DNA of 64,000 nucleotides, taken from NCBI GenBank assembly GCA_963920575.1, contig OY986971.1, positions 26,897,116 through 26,961,115 on the forward strand. The letters run 5' to 3'. The notes beneath the pieces are model-generated. The model made no database searches, had not been told where the DNA came from, and was given only the letters and a program-made list of their open reading frames with translations. The stretch is from Narthecium ossifragum. Taxonomy: Eukaryota; Streptophyta; Magnoliopsida; Dioscoreales; Nartheciaceae. The translations under genes and the position numbers were made by a program. Of this stretch, positions 11,955 through 22,700 are shown piece by piece; the first letter of the stretch is position 1; every line of letters begins with the position of its first letter.

Positions 11955-12727
11955 TATTAGGAAATCCGGCGGGGATCACACCAAGATGGGAGAGCACCAA
12001 AAGAAATAAGGAGAAAAAGACACCAGAATTTAACGTGGAAAACCTTTCGGCAAATCACCGCAAAGGAAAAACCACGGGAAGAGAGAAAACTTCAATATAT
12101 GAAGAGATTTACAAGACTTGATCTCTCAACTCTCACATATAAATCTCTCTCAACCCTCCCAAATACATTCACTCAAGGAATGCCCTACTTTCTATCAAGC
12201 CCTGAAGAACTATAGAGAACTCTCTCTATCTTTGCTTTCTCTCAAGCCCTAAGACCTCTCTCTAGGCCTCCAAGATGAGAACCCACGTTCTTCATACGTT
12301 CTCAACAATTAGGGTTACATAACAACCCTATTTATAGCCACTAATTAACCCTAACTCGGATTAATCTGGACCTTTGAATTTTCCCCGGATTCCGCAAAGG
12401 ATCGATCTTCTTGCATGAAGGGATCGATCCTTTCCTTCCGTAGGAAAGACCGCCCCGAAGAGGATCGATCCTTTTTAGGGTAAGGATCGATCATCCAAAA
12501 CAAGCTCCCTGTCATGGAAAAAATCGCCTGGGAGGATCGATCCTTATAGAGCAGAGGATCGATCCTTTCCATCCCAGCTTTCTGTCATGGGAAGAGGATC
12601 GATCCTTTCCAAGCAAAGGATCGATCCTTTGCTTCCTGCACCTTGGTTTTTCCAGCATCGCGTATCCTCGTCGCTTCTCGTCGACGTCTCTTGTCACCAT
12701 CTCTCATGGGGAGGGATTTTCCCAACA
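11955..12727 (-). mobile_element. Solo LTR (about 773 bp) nested in the Mutator-like element
   Basis: Read on the minus strand it starts TGTTGGGAAAATCC and ends GGATTTCCTAATA, an imperfect inverted end pair. TCTTCC flanks both sides (11949-11954 and 12728-12733), consistent with a 5-6 bp TSD. It contains the block GAATTTAACGTGGAAAACCT plus AAGGAAAAACCACGGGAAGA, shared with 5735-5830, and no coding region, so it is a solo LTR left by recombination. The last base pair deviates from the usual CA end. Confidence 0.7.
12397..12632. repeat. Array of eight GGATCGATCC-type palindromes inside the solo LTR
   Basis: Eight copies of GGATCGATC, most extended to the 10-bp palindrome GGATCGATCC flanked by AA or GA and TTT, start near 12399, 12421, 12462, 12483, 12534, 12556, 12595 and 12618. 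They come in pairs spaced about 20-40 bp, separated by unrelated sequence with a repeated CTGTCATGG. Copies 1 and 4 lack the final CC. Confidence 0.85.
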
Positions 12728-13296
12728 TCTTCCCTCCGCTCGCTCTCTCTCTCGCGGCCGATCACGCCACCGCGGTGTTCGTGGCCGGGGAAGAAGGGAG
12801 GGATGTTTGAGTGGTTGCTGATGCGCCTTCTTCCCCGGCCACGACCACCACGGCGGCGCGATCGCCCGAGAGGGAGGGAGAGGAGAGAGAACGAGAGAAC
12901 GGGGGGGGGGGGGCGGGTGGCAACGGCAACGGGGTCCGGAGAAAGGAGTGCCTTCAAACCCCCGCCATGACCACCGCGACTACGCGATCGGCCGCTAAGG
13001 AGAGAGCGAGCGGACCAGAGAGAGGGAGGGAGGGAGGGGAGAGAGAAGAGAGAACGGGGGGAGAGAGAGGGGGCCGGAGGCTGGGCGGCAACGGCGACGG
13101 GGTTCGGAGAAAGGGGCGGTGGTGGCGGGGTTCGGAGAAAGGGGCGGCGGCGGCGGGGTCCGGCGACGATGGCAGGGTCGGGGTGGAAGAGTGGGGAAGA
13201 GAGGGAAAGAGAGGGGCGGAGGGTATTATAATAATTTTTTTTTTTTTTAAGTGCACTCAGAGATCTATGTAGTGCATATAACAGCACCCCGAGGTC

Positions 13297-13332
13297 AAGT
13301 TCGAGTTCGAGTTCGAGGTTGAGTTCGAGTGG
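13297..13332. repeat. Short TTCGAG tandem repeat
   Basis: About five copies of GTTCGA/GGTTGA hexamers directly follow the right TSD of the Mutator-like element, about 200 bp upstream of the BOBBER1 start codon, likely near its promoter. Confidence 0.7.
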
Positions 13333-13521
13333 AAATCCCTCCTCTGCCCCCCTTTCCTTTCTCCTTTTTATGGGCTGATTCCCCTTTAATTGTGTTCCTC
13401 CTCAGACGCAGCAGCCTCCTCCCTCTCTACTCGCTCTCTTTCGCTCTCTTTCGCTCTAGCTCTAGGGTAGACGAAGCGAGAGAGAGACGCAACCGGCCAT
13501 ACCCCTTAGCTATTGTTCGCG

Positions 13522-16166
13522 ATGGCACTAATCTCTGAGTTCCAAGAGGACCAGGAGCAGCCGCAGAAGCCCTCCTCCTCCTCCACCTCGACAGGCCTCG
13601 ATGCCGCCGACCAGGAGGCGCTCCGCTTGATAATTGCCAGGAAGGGCCCCATGCCCTTTCTGGAGATGGCCTTCGATCTCCTCCGCCGAGAGTGCGGCCT
13701 CTTCAAGGACGACTCCGCGGTGAAGAAGATCACCGCTTTGGCGTCCGCCACCAAGGCAAAGGAGGACGCCCAAGAGAGGAGTCGGAAGAAGGACGCTGAG
13801 GCTCGAAGGGCTTCTGACGATGCAGGACAGTCCGAGAAGCGCTTCAAGGAAGAGGAGAAGGTCCCGGAGAAGAAGGAGCCCGCTGTGATAGAGTCCCAGA
13901 TGGAGACTGCCGATGCCAATGGCAAGGAAGGCGGCTGCAGTAAGCTACATAATCTCTCTTCCCCTCTATTGAGAAAACTACAATCGTGTTTAGATAGTGA
14001 GGACTTAAGCTTAATGATGAAATCCTTGTCATGGTCATGATTTTAGGAAAGGACTTGAAGAGGAAAAGTATTGGTACCTTTTTATCTTGGTTCCCCCACT
14101 TGTGACTGGAACTTATAATAGGCTGGCTGCTACATTGCTTATCATTGTGATAAATACCCTTGTATCCTCTGGTATGCCTCACTCACATGAGTAATTCTGA
14201 AGAAAACAAAGTCACAGTAAGATGGATACATCCATCTGCTATGGCTGCCTGATAGTCGATAAAATTTGGATCTGTTTGATGCTTCAGTCGTCTTTCAGTC
14301 CGGAAGATTAAAGATTTTGGATTCTTTGAATTTTTTTGATTTGGATACATCAAGTGTTATAGGTAGCTGATGTTAAAGAATTTTTTGTCATTGATATGTT
14401 TCATGCTCTTGTATAGTTTTCCTAAGCTTTCAAGTTTCTGATAATGGCATTCTATTCCACATTGAGAATTTACAAGTCAGTATATGTCTCGTATCTGTAC
14501 ATTCGTTGATCTTTATCGCATTGCTTTGTTTTTTTAATGGCTGGTTGATTGGTTAGGCTGGATGTCAAAATATCTAACTCTTGTCATAGTTTTCTCACTT
14601 CTGGAATCTTGATTCATTTTCTCTTGAAGTGTCAGTTGGGTAATCTATGCTTTCATTTGTGGTATATGATTTGAGTTTTTACAATGATGTGTTTGTAGAG
14701 CCAAACTCTGGAAATGGTTTGGACCTAGAGAACTATTCTTGGACTCAGACACTACAAGAGGTTAATGTCAGTGTTCCTGTTCCTCGAGGAACTAAGTCTA
14801 GGTTTGTCACATGTGAAATAAAGAAGAACCACTTGAAGGTTGGGCTGAAGGGACAACCTCTCATTATTGATGTAAGTGCCAAAATCCAATTATGAGATTT
14901 TTTCCGCCCCACTTTTCTCCCTTTTGATGCTATACCTAGGTATGTCTTGCATTATTCTCATTCTGAACAATTTCTTCTTGGATATTAATCGCATCTTCCG
15001 GAACCTATTATTTTTAGGGTGATTTATATCAGTCAATCAAGCCTGATGATTGCTTTTGGAGCATTGGTAAGAAGTGCTCTTGATGTTTCCTATGATTGCA
15101 ATTTTATTGCTTCTCTTGATATGTTTTCTTTGAGCTGGAGTGACCATTATACAAATTTGCAGAGGATGAGAAGTCCATCTCTATTCTTTTGACCAAGCAC
15201 AACCAAATGGAATGGTGGAAGGCTTTGATTAAAGGTGATTCTGAGATTGATACACAAAAGGTTGAACCTGAGAACAGCAAGTTATCTGACTTAGACCCTG
15301 AGACTAGGCAAACAGTTGAGAAAATGATGGTAAGGCTTTGATTTGTCTAGGCCATTCTTTGGAACTTGCAATTACTGCAGTTTTGTTTTGTCAATGCTCT
15401 TTTATCTTATGCTCAGTGGCAGTCATTGCTTCTCTCTTTGTTTTACTCTTTAAAATTGTTTGTTGATCCAATTTGTGGCTGCTCTATTGGCACAGACTTA
15501 TTTTCTCTGTTTTTTTCCCCTTCATTTGCGTTCGTCCTGCGGACTAGGCTGAGTTGTTGTTTGGTGTTCTCTCCTTATGTTTAGTAGTTATGACTGCCTT
15601 TATCTTTGCTTTATTGTCTCTTTTGTTACTTGGTCCAAGTTTCTGCCGTACTGTTTTTTCTTCATCAGGTGAACCACAAAAAGGCTAGGAAGAGTACATA
15701 GATATAACTACAAAGTTTCTGCCCTACGGTGCATAGACTATTTTCTTCCTTGCCTTTCTGCTTTTTGTCTATGTTGGGCCTGGGAACTAGGTTGATTTAC
15801 TGATTGATATTCCTACCTTTCTCTCTTGTGTTGTTTATGTGTGAATTTTTTGGATCATCTTTCTTTGAAGATGTCTGTGGTCATTTTCTTTGTCGATGTG
15901 TAAATTTCCTTTGTTGTTATTGCTTAATGTATCTGCCAAACTTCGCCTTTACAGTTTGATCAACGACAAAAATCTATGGGCCTCCCAACCAGTGATGAGA
16001 TGCAGAAGCAGGAAATCCTGAAGAAATTTATGTCTGAGGTGATGACTATTTCCTATTTCCATTCTGTTTCTTACACGTTATCTCCTTTTCATTAAAGTCA
16101 TTTATGGGTTCATATTATTCTCTGCAGCATCCGGATATGGACTTTTCCCGAGCAAAAATTGGCTAA
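13522..16166 (+). CDS. BOB1: BOBBER1-like NudC-domain co-chaperone
   Basis: Six exons: 13522-13939, 14699-14871, 15018-15066, 15163-15329, 15955-16038, 16128-16166 (930 nt, 309 aa). Splice phases all agree. The N-terminal region contains [20 protein letters not shown] (NudC N-terminal domain), then a charged Lys/Glu-rich coiled-coil linker. The CS/p23-like core runs from about residue 144: [77 protein letters not shown]. The C-terminus has [20 protein letters not shown] and [17 protein letters not shown], the NudC tail. Arabidopsis BOBBER1 (At5g53400, 304 aa) is a cytosolic small-heat-shock-like chaperone needed for development and thermotolerance. The ATG at 13522 is the first in frame; the upstream codon TTG is not a eukaryotic start. 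Confidence 0.95.
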
Positions 16167-17640
16167 TGATCTTGCTTTTCTGATGCTGCTTGTGTTCACC
16201 TAAGTGTGATTAGCAGTTATTGGGCTTTAAATTCTGACAAACTTAGTTTGGTCTTCCAAAGAGTGTTATTCATATATTTCCCTCTTTTGATACTAGAACT
16301 TTTGCTTCATCTTAGTAATGATGACTTTTATAGTGGTTTCAAAGGGAACTAATGCAAAATGTGGGAATGACTTCTGCTTTGAGAGAAATGTGGCTCATCT
16401 TGCCCTTTCCACTATCCTGATAAACAGTGGAGCTCTCATTTTTCTGGTGTCGGTGTTTGTCATTCCAATGGCTATAGTTTTACTCCAAGTTTTATGAATG
16501 GATATTGCTTGCCTCTTAACTCTGATCAAACTAGGTAAGATTTGATTCTATTCTGACCGTAACCTAGGGCCCCCAACATTACCAAGACGGCTGCACAAGT
16601 CGGTTTGAAGACAGGGATAATTTATGGACTTTGTTACAATAAGCATTCTGTAGTTATTATCTTTTACGCCTAAAGTTATAAAATTTGGCCTCCTAGCAAA
16701 GACTGTAGGAATCAAATAGATTATACCCACAATGACTTTAGATTACATAATATACTTCTTGATTGACACTTACCGTATAAAATTTCAGCTTTTAATTGCT
16801 TTCAATATAGTTGAAGGATTTCAGTCATAACTCTCACATTCAATCTCCAAAAAGATTGATTTAAGGACTAATGGAAAAGGAACACAAATATCTACAACTT
16901 TGTTATTGATGAGATTTCCAAATTCGGATGTTTGGTGTGTCAACATGCTATCGAAGTGAGCAGTGATTTGGTAAATAACTAGTCAAGTTATTCATTCGAT
17001 TCGACGCTAGAGTCTCGACCCTCGACCGACTCTCATCCTGAGGCCGTGAAGTCTCAACATTTTCATGATTTCTAGGTCGAGCAATCACAATAATCTCTTT
17101 ACTCCACGTGGCTTTATATCTCGAGCAACGTCGATGAAAGTTATAACCCTACATATCTTATCTTGTCACTTTCAATGCAAACATAGTTTTTTGATCATAA
17201 CTTTTTCATTCGAAGTCCAAAGGACTTAATTCTTGGACCGTTGGAAAGCTAAATACAAGATACTGCAACTTTTATGTTTTGTAACTTACCAAATTCTGAT
17301 TATAGAAGGGTCTGAAATGTAACTCAATCACTCCGACACTATCATAATGTTTTGATAATAATTTCGTCATCCAATATTCAAATGATACAATTCTTGGACT
17401 GTTGGAAAGCTGATTCAAAGATCTACAATTTTACTTTTATGTAAATTATCAAATTTTGTTGATTGCATGAACTGAAATGCAGTTAAGGGGTGAATGGTAA
17501 TTTCATAAATTTTTAGAAAATAAAAAAACGTTACAAAAAGCTAGAAGATCATGGGAGCGATCAAAGGAGATCATGGTGCAACTAATGGAGATTATGAGAC
17601 CAGTTAGAGCATTTTGATGAGCAGTTAGAGCACTTTCATG
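16167..17640. other. BOB1 3' UTR followed by degraded retroelement-like sequence
   Basis: The 3'UTR probably reaches about 16540. From about 16790 to 17470 a diverged module recurs: AACTTT or AACTCT, a short gap, ATTC-AATC, CTTGGACCGTTGGAAAGCT, then CAACTTT.ATGTT. It appears near 16810, 17200 and 17370. Such modules are common in plant LTR untranslated regions, but no LTR ends were found. Confidence 0.35.
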
Positions 17641-17924
17641 TATAAATACAGGGTCGGCCCTGAGTTTCTCTGGGCTCAAGGTGGAAGATAAAAACATGGC
17701 CCCACACCTTCTAAAATACATAATTTTTTTCACTTCGAAAACAAACTTTAAGAGAAATATATGTTATTGAAAAAGAAACATAGCACTATAATTCATCAAA
17801 TAGAAAAACCATTTTGTCACACCAAATATAATATAGTAATCTCAATACAATTTAACAAAATAGTATACTAGATTCAAATGAAAATAAAAAACTTACAAAA
17901 ACCAAATTTATTGTTACTGAAAAA

Positions 17925-18272
17925 TCACCCTCTTTGCATTCTTGGCCGCAAAAGTTTCAACCAAACTTGTGTAGCAAGTTTGTCGATCAATTTCTTTTCA
18001 ATCGAGAAAATAGTTAAATTGTTTAGCCTTTCCTGTGACATGGTTGATCGAAAATGAGATTTGATCAACTTCAGTTTTGAGAAACTTCTCTCGGCAGAGG
18101 CAACAATAACTGGTATGGTTAACAAGATTTTATAAGCAATCCAAGCATTCGGGTAACAACCATCAAAAATAAATTGAAAAAAAATGTCACAACATATGGA
18201 GTAGTTCATCGCACGCCGGAGTAAGAAATTCGAAAATAAATTTGAGTTGGAACTAGAAACAACACAGTGCAA
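17925..18272 (-). pseudogene. hAT transposase C-terminal dimerisation domain remnant
   Basis: The minus strand encodes AWIAYKILLTIPVIVASAER then SFSKLKLIKSHFRSTMSQER and LNNLTIFSIEK, the hAT-family C-terminal dimerisation motif found in ZMYM1-like transposases. The catalytic core and zinc-finger part are missing, so no active enzyme is made. It lies inside the TSD-bounded element 17649-18885. Confidence 0.85.
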
Positions 18273-18424
18273 AGAAATCTAGTTGCCAATAGCTCAATTT
18301 TAAAGCGCAATCAAAGAATAAGATGAGTAAATGGGATTGATACCTCGACGGGGGTCACCGGAGCGAGAGCGAGTATGCGATGACCGTGTGGCGTGGGAGA
18401 TGAACGATCATTTGTTTTGCTAGG

Positions 18425-18425
<1 letters not shown>

Positions 18426-18495
<70 letters not shown>
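18426..18495. repeat. TA dinucleotide microsatellite, about 34 units
   Basis: A nearly uninterrupted TA run inside the hAT remnant. Confidence 0.95.
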
Positions 18496-18497
<2 letters not shown>

Positions 18498-18689
18498 GAT
18501 CAGGTTTTATGAGTCACAATCTGACTCATGTATTTTCTCAAACGTGATAGCTGAGTCATCGAGAGAGGAGGAGGAGAGAGGGGCAATGAGGGTGGGTGGT
18601 TACGCGTACCATGTGGCACGTGCCCCACCTAGTTATAATATAAAATATTGTGCATTCTATCAAACATAGAAGGATGTTGATGCAAGTTA

Positions 18690-18842
18690 TACTTTAATAT
18701 ATCATGCGATCGAGATGAAACCACGTGCAAGTAGTGGAAGATGGTGGTTAGTGGGTGATTAGGAGAGAGAGAGAGAGAGAGGAGTATAGGGGTGGTGGTT
18801 ATCCGTGGCAGGTGGCACGGGGGCCCATCTAATGTATATATA
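18690..18842. repeat. Dispersed ~150-bp repeat, copy A
   Basis: It shares with 62133-62275 the order TTTAATATATCA, GCGATCGAGATGAAACCA, GTGATTAGGAGAGA, a GA run and GGAGTA.TAGGGGT, ending in a GTGGCAC/CCCATCTA block. A more diverged relative lies at about 18510-18635. Ends are not defined, but repeated occurrence supports a MITE-like family. Confidence 0.6.
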
Positions 18843-18893
18843 TATAACTTAAGAAATTCTAGGCCCTGCTTCAGAGTCGCCCCTGTATAAATA

Positions 18894-19783
18894 CCTTGTT
18901 GAAGAAGGGAATTGAAAAACATCACTGATCAATAAAAACATCAATTTCTTTCATCGGTTTCATTACTCTTTCTACCTATGAACTCTACATAAAAGTATGA
19001 GTAGCCATTACTCTAGCAGTACTCTATATAAGTGAAGGAGGAGCTATTACAATTATCTCTAGGAGTAGTTTGACAGTACTCTTAGTAATTGTTACTCATG
19101 TAAAATTTACCATTGTAATTTTACCCCATCAAATTTTACAGCTTTGCATTTGGTAAAAAATCAAGGGAAAGGTCGTGATATGTCAAAAGCAAATATGGAG
19201 GGTCTAAATGGACAAAATTTCTAATAAAAAATTATAATTTTAACCTTTATTTTATCTTCTACAACCAAATATAATTTCCCTATTCGAAATAATCATTATT
19301 TATTTATTTATATTTTTCAACTAAATATTAAAAGTGAAATAACTTTATCGCCCGTGGTTTCCCCACTCTCCTGACCCAAGATTCCTTATCCGGGAATAAC
19401 CAATCATCTGCCACCTTAGGAGCGGTTTAATCATGGTAGTATAATTGCTTTCTTTACTTAGGTACAGACGCAAAACGCGCAGCTCAGGAGGCACGGTAGA
19501 ACCCTGACCCTCGCGTCCGTCGACTCACCTCGCTTGCCTGGCGACCCAGCACCCCTCCTCCCGGTGCTAATTTTTCCTTTTTTGTTTCTTTTTTTAGGAA
19601 ACTGACACAAAGCTAGGAATCCTCCGGCAGCGAAGTGGATAAGGATTTATTATCAGGGTCGTCTGAGCGAGTCCTAGTAGAGCAGCTGCATGTAGCTCCG
19701 CTGCTTACTGGCTAGCTTGCGTGTTGGAAGGATCCAAGTAATACTACCATTATCCTCTATAGCCGCGGCTGCGGCAGAAAGAT
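18894..19783. other. Intergenic region and promoter of the methyltransferase gene
   Basis: AT-rich, with a stretch at 19028-19150 rich in TTACTC/GTAAAATTTTAC words that resembles MITE sequence. GC content rises from 19490 towards the start codon at 19784. No coding block seen. Confidence 0.4.
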
Positions 19784-22700
19784 ATGACGGCGCTCCTTCA
19801 TCACCTATGTTTTCCTCCTTCCCCTCCTCCTCCTCCATCTCTATCTCTCTATGCTAAAACCGCGTGGCCCTGCATCAGCAGCATAAGACGGGCCACAGCC
19901 CTCCATCCATGTGCCGCAGTCCTCCACTCACGAGAGGGAAGCTCCCCCCTCGCGCCCTTGGAGTCGGCAGTCAGCTGCTTTTGGCAGTGGCTCGTGGACA
20001 AAAGGGTAGTGCCTAATCCCGCGGATGCTCTGGTGAAGCCGAGCTGGTTTGCTGTGGAGGGGCTGGGACTGGTTGCCCAGAAGGACATTGCCCGTAACGA
20101 GGTGGTGCTCGAAATCCCCGAGAGACTCTGGGTCAGCCTCGATGCCGTCGCCGCGTCCGAAATAGGGGGGGTTTGCGGTGGGCTCAAGCCCTGGGAGGCA
20201 ATCGCCCTTTTCCTACTCCGGGAGAGGGCCATGGGCGACGACTCCCCCTGGCGCCCCTACCTCGACATCCTCCCCGATGCCACTGACTCCACCATCTTCT
20301 GGTGTGGCATCTCTCTTCCTCCCTCGCTCATCTTGGTTTTATGCATGCTTGTGTCGAACTGATAGTTTAGTGCCATGTGGCTTCTCTTCAGTGCAGGTCG
20401 GAAGAGGAGCTCTTGGAAATTCAAGGTCAGCCCATTTCCTCCATCGCACCCTTCACATTTCTGTGCCATTGCTGATTAGCATCTCTACGCCTCACCCTGT
20501 AAACCTATTTGCTGTGGCATTATAAGTCTGATAGGAGGTGTCGAGTAGATATAACAGATTTGGGCCTGCACTTTGGTTTCTGCTTGGCTCTATATCCCTC
20601 CTCTTGGAGAAAATGCATGTAACTCCTCATTGGTTATAGTATTCGATCTTCATGTTATGAAAACTGACTACTGTCTTATGAAGTTGCTTATCAAACATCA
20701 ATGAGGTGCTTTTTACTGGGAAAGCGCTGGAATATGTCTTCATCATCCACATGACCTACCTTTGAATTTACCTCTCCATTTTGTTCATAGTCTTGCATGT
20801 CCTTTGAAACCTGCCATCGTTCATAGTCTGTAATTTATCTAAAGCTCATTATGATCTCTAGCATCTTTATTTTCTCCTCTTTAATCACATTTCTCAATGG
20901 TCAATCTTTGTTATTTTAGAGCTGGATAAAAGTTTAATTTTGTGATAAGAGATTATGTTTGGACTCATTGTAGTTGAGATTTGGTTCCTTGCAGGAACTC
21001 AGTTGTTGAGCACAACATTGGGTGTGAAAGAATATGTGCAAAATGAATTCAGCAGAATTGATAGTGAAGTGATACTTCCAAACAAACGTCTCTTCCCTTC
21101 ACCTATAACATCAAGTGATCTCCTATGGGCATTTGGAATACTCAGATCAAGAGCATTTTCACGCCTGCGTGGTCAAAATCTTGTTCTCATTCCACTAGCT
21201 GACCTGGTAAGATCTTTGGAAATTTATAGATTCCTGAGAAATCTACAAATAGTTACATTTATGTCCAGAACTCTGTCATCTTGACGTACTTTGGTACACT
21301 TTAACAAATATTAGCCCTCACAGGCATCTCTATGCATGCCATCTTAGAAACAACAAAATAGTGTGAGCTTGAGTATTAGCTTCTAGGTAAGTGAACTGAC
21401 CGAAGGGTGAACAAAACCTTTGTAAGTGTCGTTGATGCATCAAATGGATGATATGTAGTTCAGCATAACTTTTGGTTAGCATAACTGAATAAACACATGC
21501 TGATGTGAAATGCACAGATAAAAAGTGGTCATGCTACTAAGCAATAGCATTCAGAAAGAAATATGCATTAATGTTTTATAGGATAAACACCCAAATGTTG
21601 CTATAAATCACTTCGCCCTTTGAAAATTCATAAAATAGTAGTCTTCCTTTTTGTTAGGAACTTGAAGTAATTCTGCTGACACTGTTCTCCTCTGATCTCA
21701 TGCAACTTGTCCTTATTTTGTATGTGATTTTGTTGTTCGATCAGATTAATCACAGCCCTAGCATAATATCAGAAGACTCTGCATGGGAGATAAAAGGAAA
21801 GGGTCTCTTTTCCAAAGAAGTGATATTCTCTTTGAGAGCACCAGTACCTATCAGGGTTGGTGAGCAGGTGAAGTATGTTATAATGTCCTCTACTTATTTT
21901 TCCTTTGACTATAGAAGAACTGGAACCTATATACTGGAACATAATTGATGGGGCCAAACCGCAGTTTAGAATCCTTTGGTTTTATTACCTTGGTTTTATG
22001 TCGTCGCATAAGCATTCGAACAAACTTTCAGTGTGCTAAGTGTGCTAAATCTCAATTTAGTATCATGAATATCTAGCATAGCCTTTAACTACCTCCTTTA
22101 GCTCTAGCTTTTCAGTGTGACTATAGTTAATGTAAAATGTCCTCTTCTTGGTAGGATGTGATTCTGAAACCACTGTGTAATCTAAAACCATATGCAACAC
22201 TTTTAGTTGGTGCTTTTATGCGAGTTGAACTGGCTGCAGGTATATATACAGTATGATTTGGGAAAGAGCAATGCCGAGTTGGCACTCGATTATGGCTTCA
22301 TTGAGCGGAGGTCTGAGCGGGATGCATATACTTTGACTCTAGAGATTGCTGAATCAGACCCATTTCATGGTGACAAGCTGGACATTGCAGAGTCCAATAA
22401 TTTGGGGCAAACTGCATACTTTGACATTGTTCTAGGCCACCCTCTCCCCTCAGCAATGCTACCTTACTTGCGGTTAGTAGCTCTTGGGGGGACAGATGCT
22501 TTCCTCTTAGAATCGATTTTCAGAAACTCTATATGGGGTCACCTTGAACTGCCAGTGAGCCATGCCAATGAGGAGATGATATGCCGTGTGGTCAGAGATG
22601 CTTGCAAATCTGCCCTTTCTGCCTATAATACAGCCATAGAAGAGGTAATTTCAAAATGCTTGCAAATCTGCCCTTTTCTGCCTATAATACAACCATAGAA

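Larger units (their letters stand above)
11726..13289. mobile_element. Mutator-like element with 9-bp TSD, non-coding, carrying a solo LTR
   Basis: The ends are inverted repeats: GGGTAATTTTATATGCACTA at left and, reversed, GGGTGCTGTTATATGCACTA at right. They are flanked by an exact 9-bp duplication CGAGGTCAA at 11717-11725 and 13290-13298, the TSD size of Mutator-like elements. The interior holds no transposase. The arms stay partly complementary inward (for example CTCTTCCCCACTCTTCCACC near 11801 and its complement near 13185), and the right arm is strongly GGGAGAGAG-rich. A solo LTR at 11955-12727 lies inside, so that insertion is younger. Confidence 0.82.
17649..18885 (-). mobile_element. 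Deleted hAT element with exact 8-bp TSD
   Basis: The left end is CAGGGTCGGCCCTGAG and the right end, reversed, is CAGGGGCGACTCTGAAG, the terminal style of hAT elements of the ZMYM1/TTF type. The exact 8-bp duplication TATAAATA flanks both ends (17641-17648, 18886-18893). About 1.24 kb remains of what should be a several-kb element. It retains only the C-terminal part of the transposase and holds later simple repeats. Confidence 0.85.

Noticed and set aside
12397..12632. CRISPR-like array (short repeats with unique spacers)
   Set aside because: Repeats are 10-bp palindromes with irregular spacing, inside a plant LTR; no cas genes; eukaryotic context.
12694..13287. Overlapping open frames of 100-197 codons on both strands
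   Set aside because: Pro/Ser/Leu or Arg/Gly/Glu composition from CT- and GA-rich DNA inside the Mutator-like element; no motifs, and frames open on all strands together.
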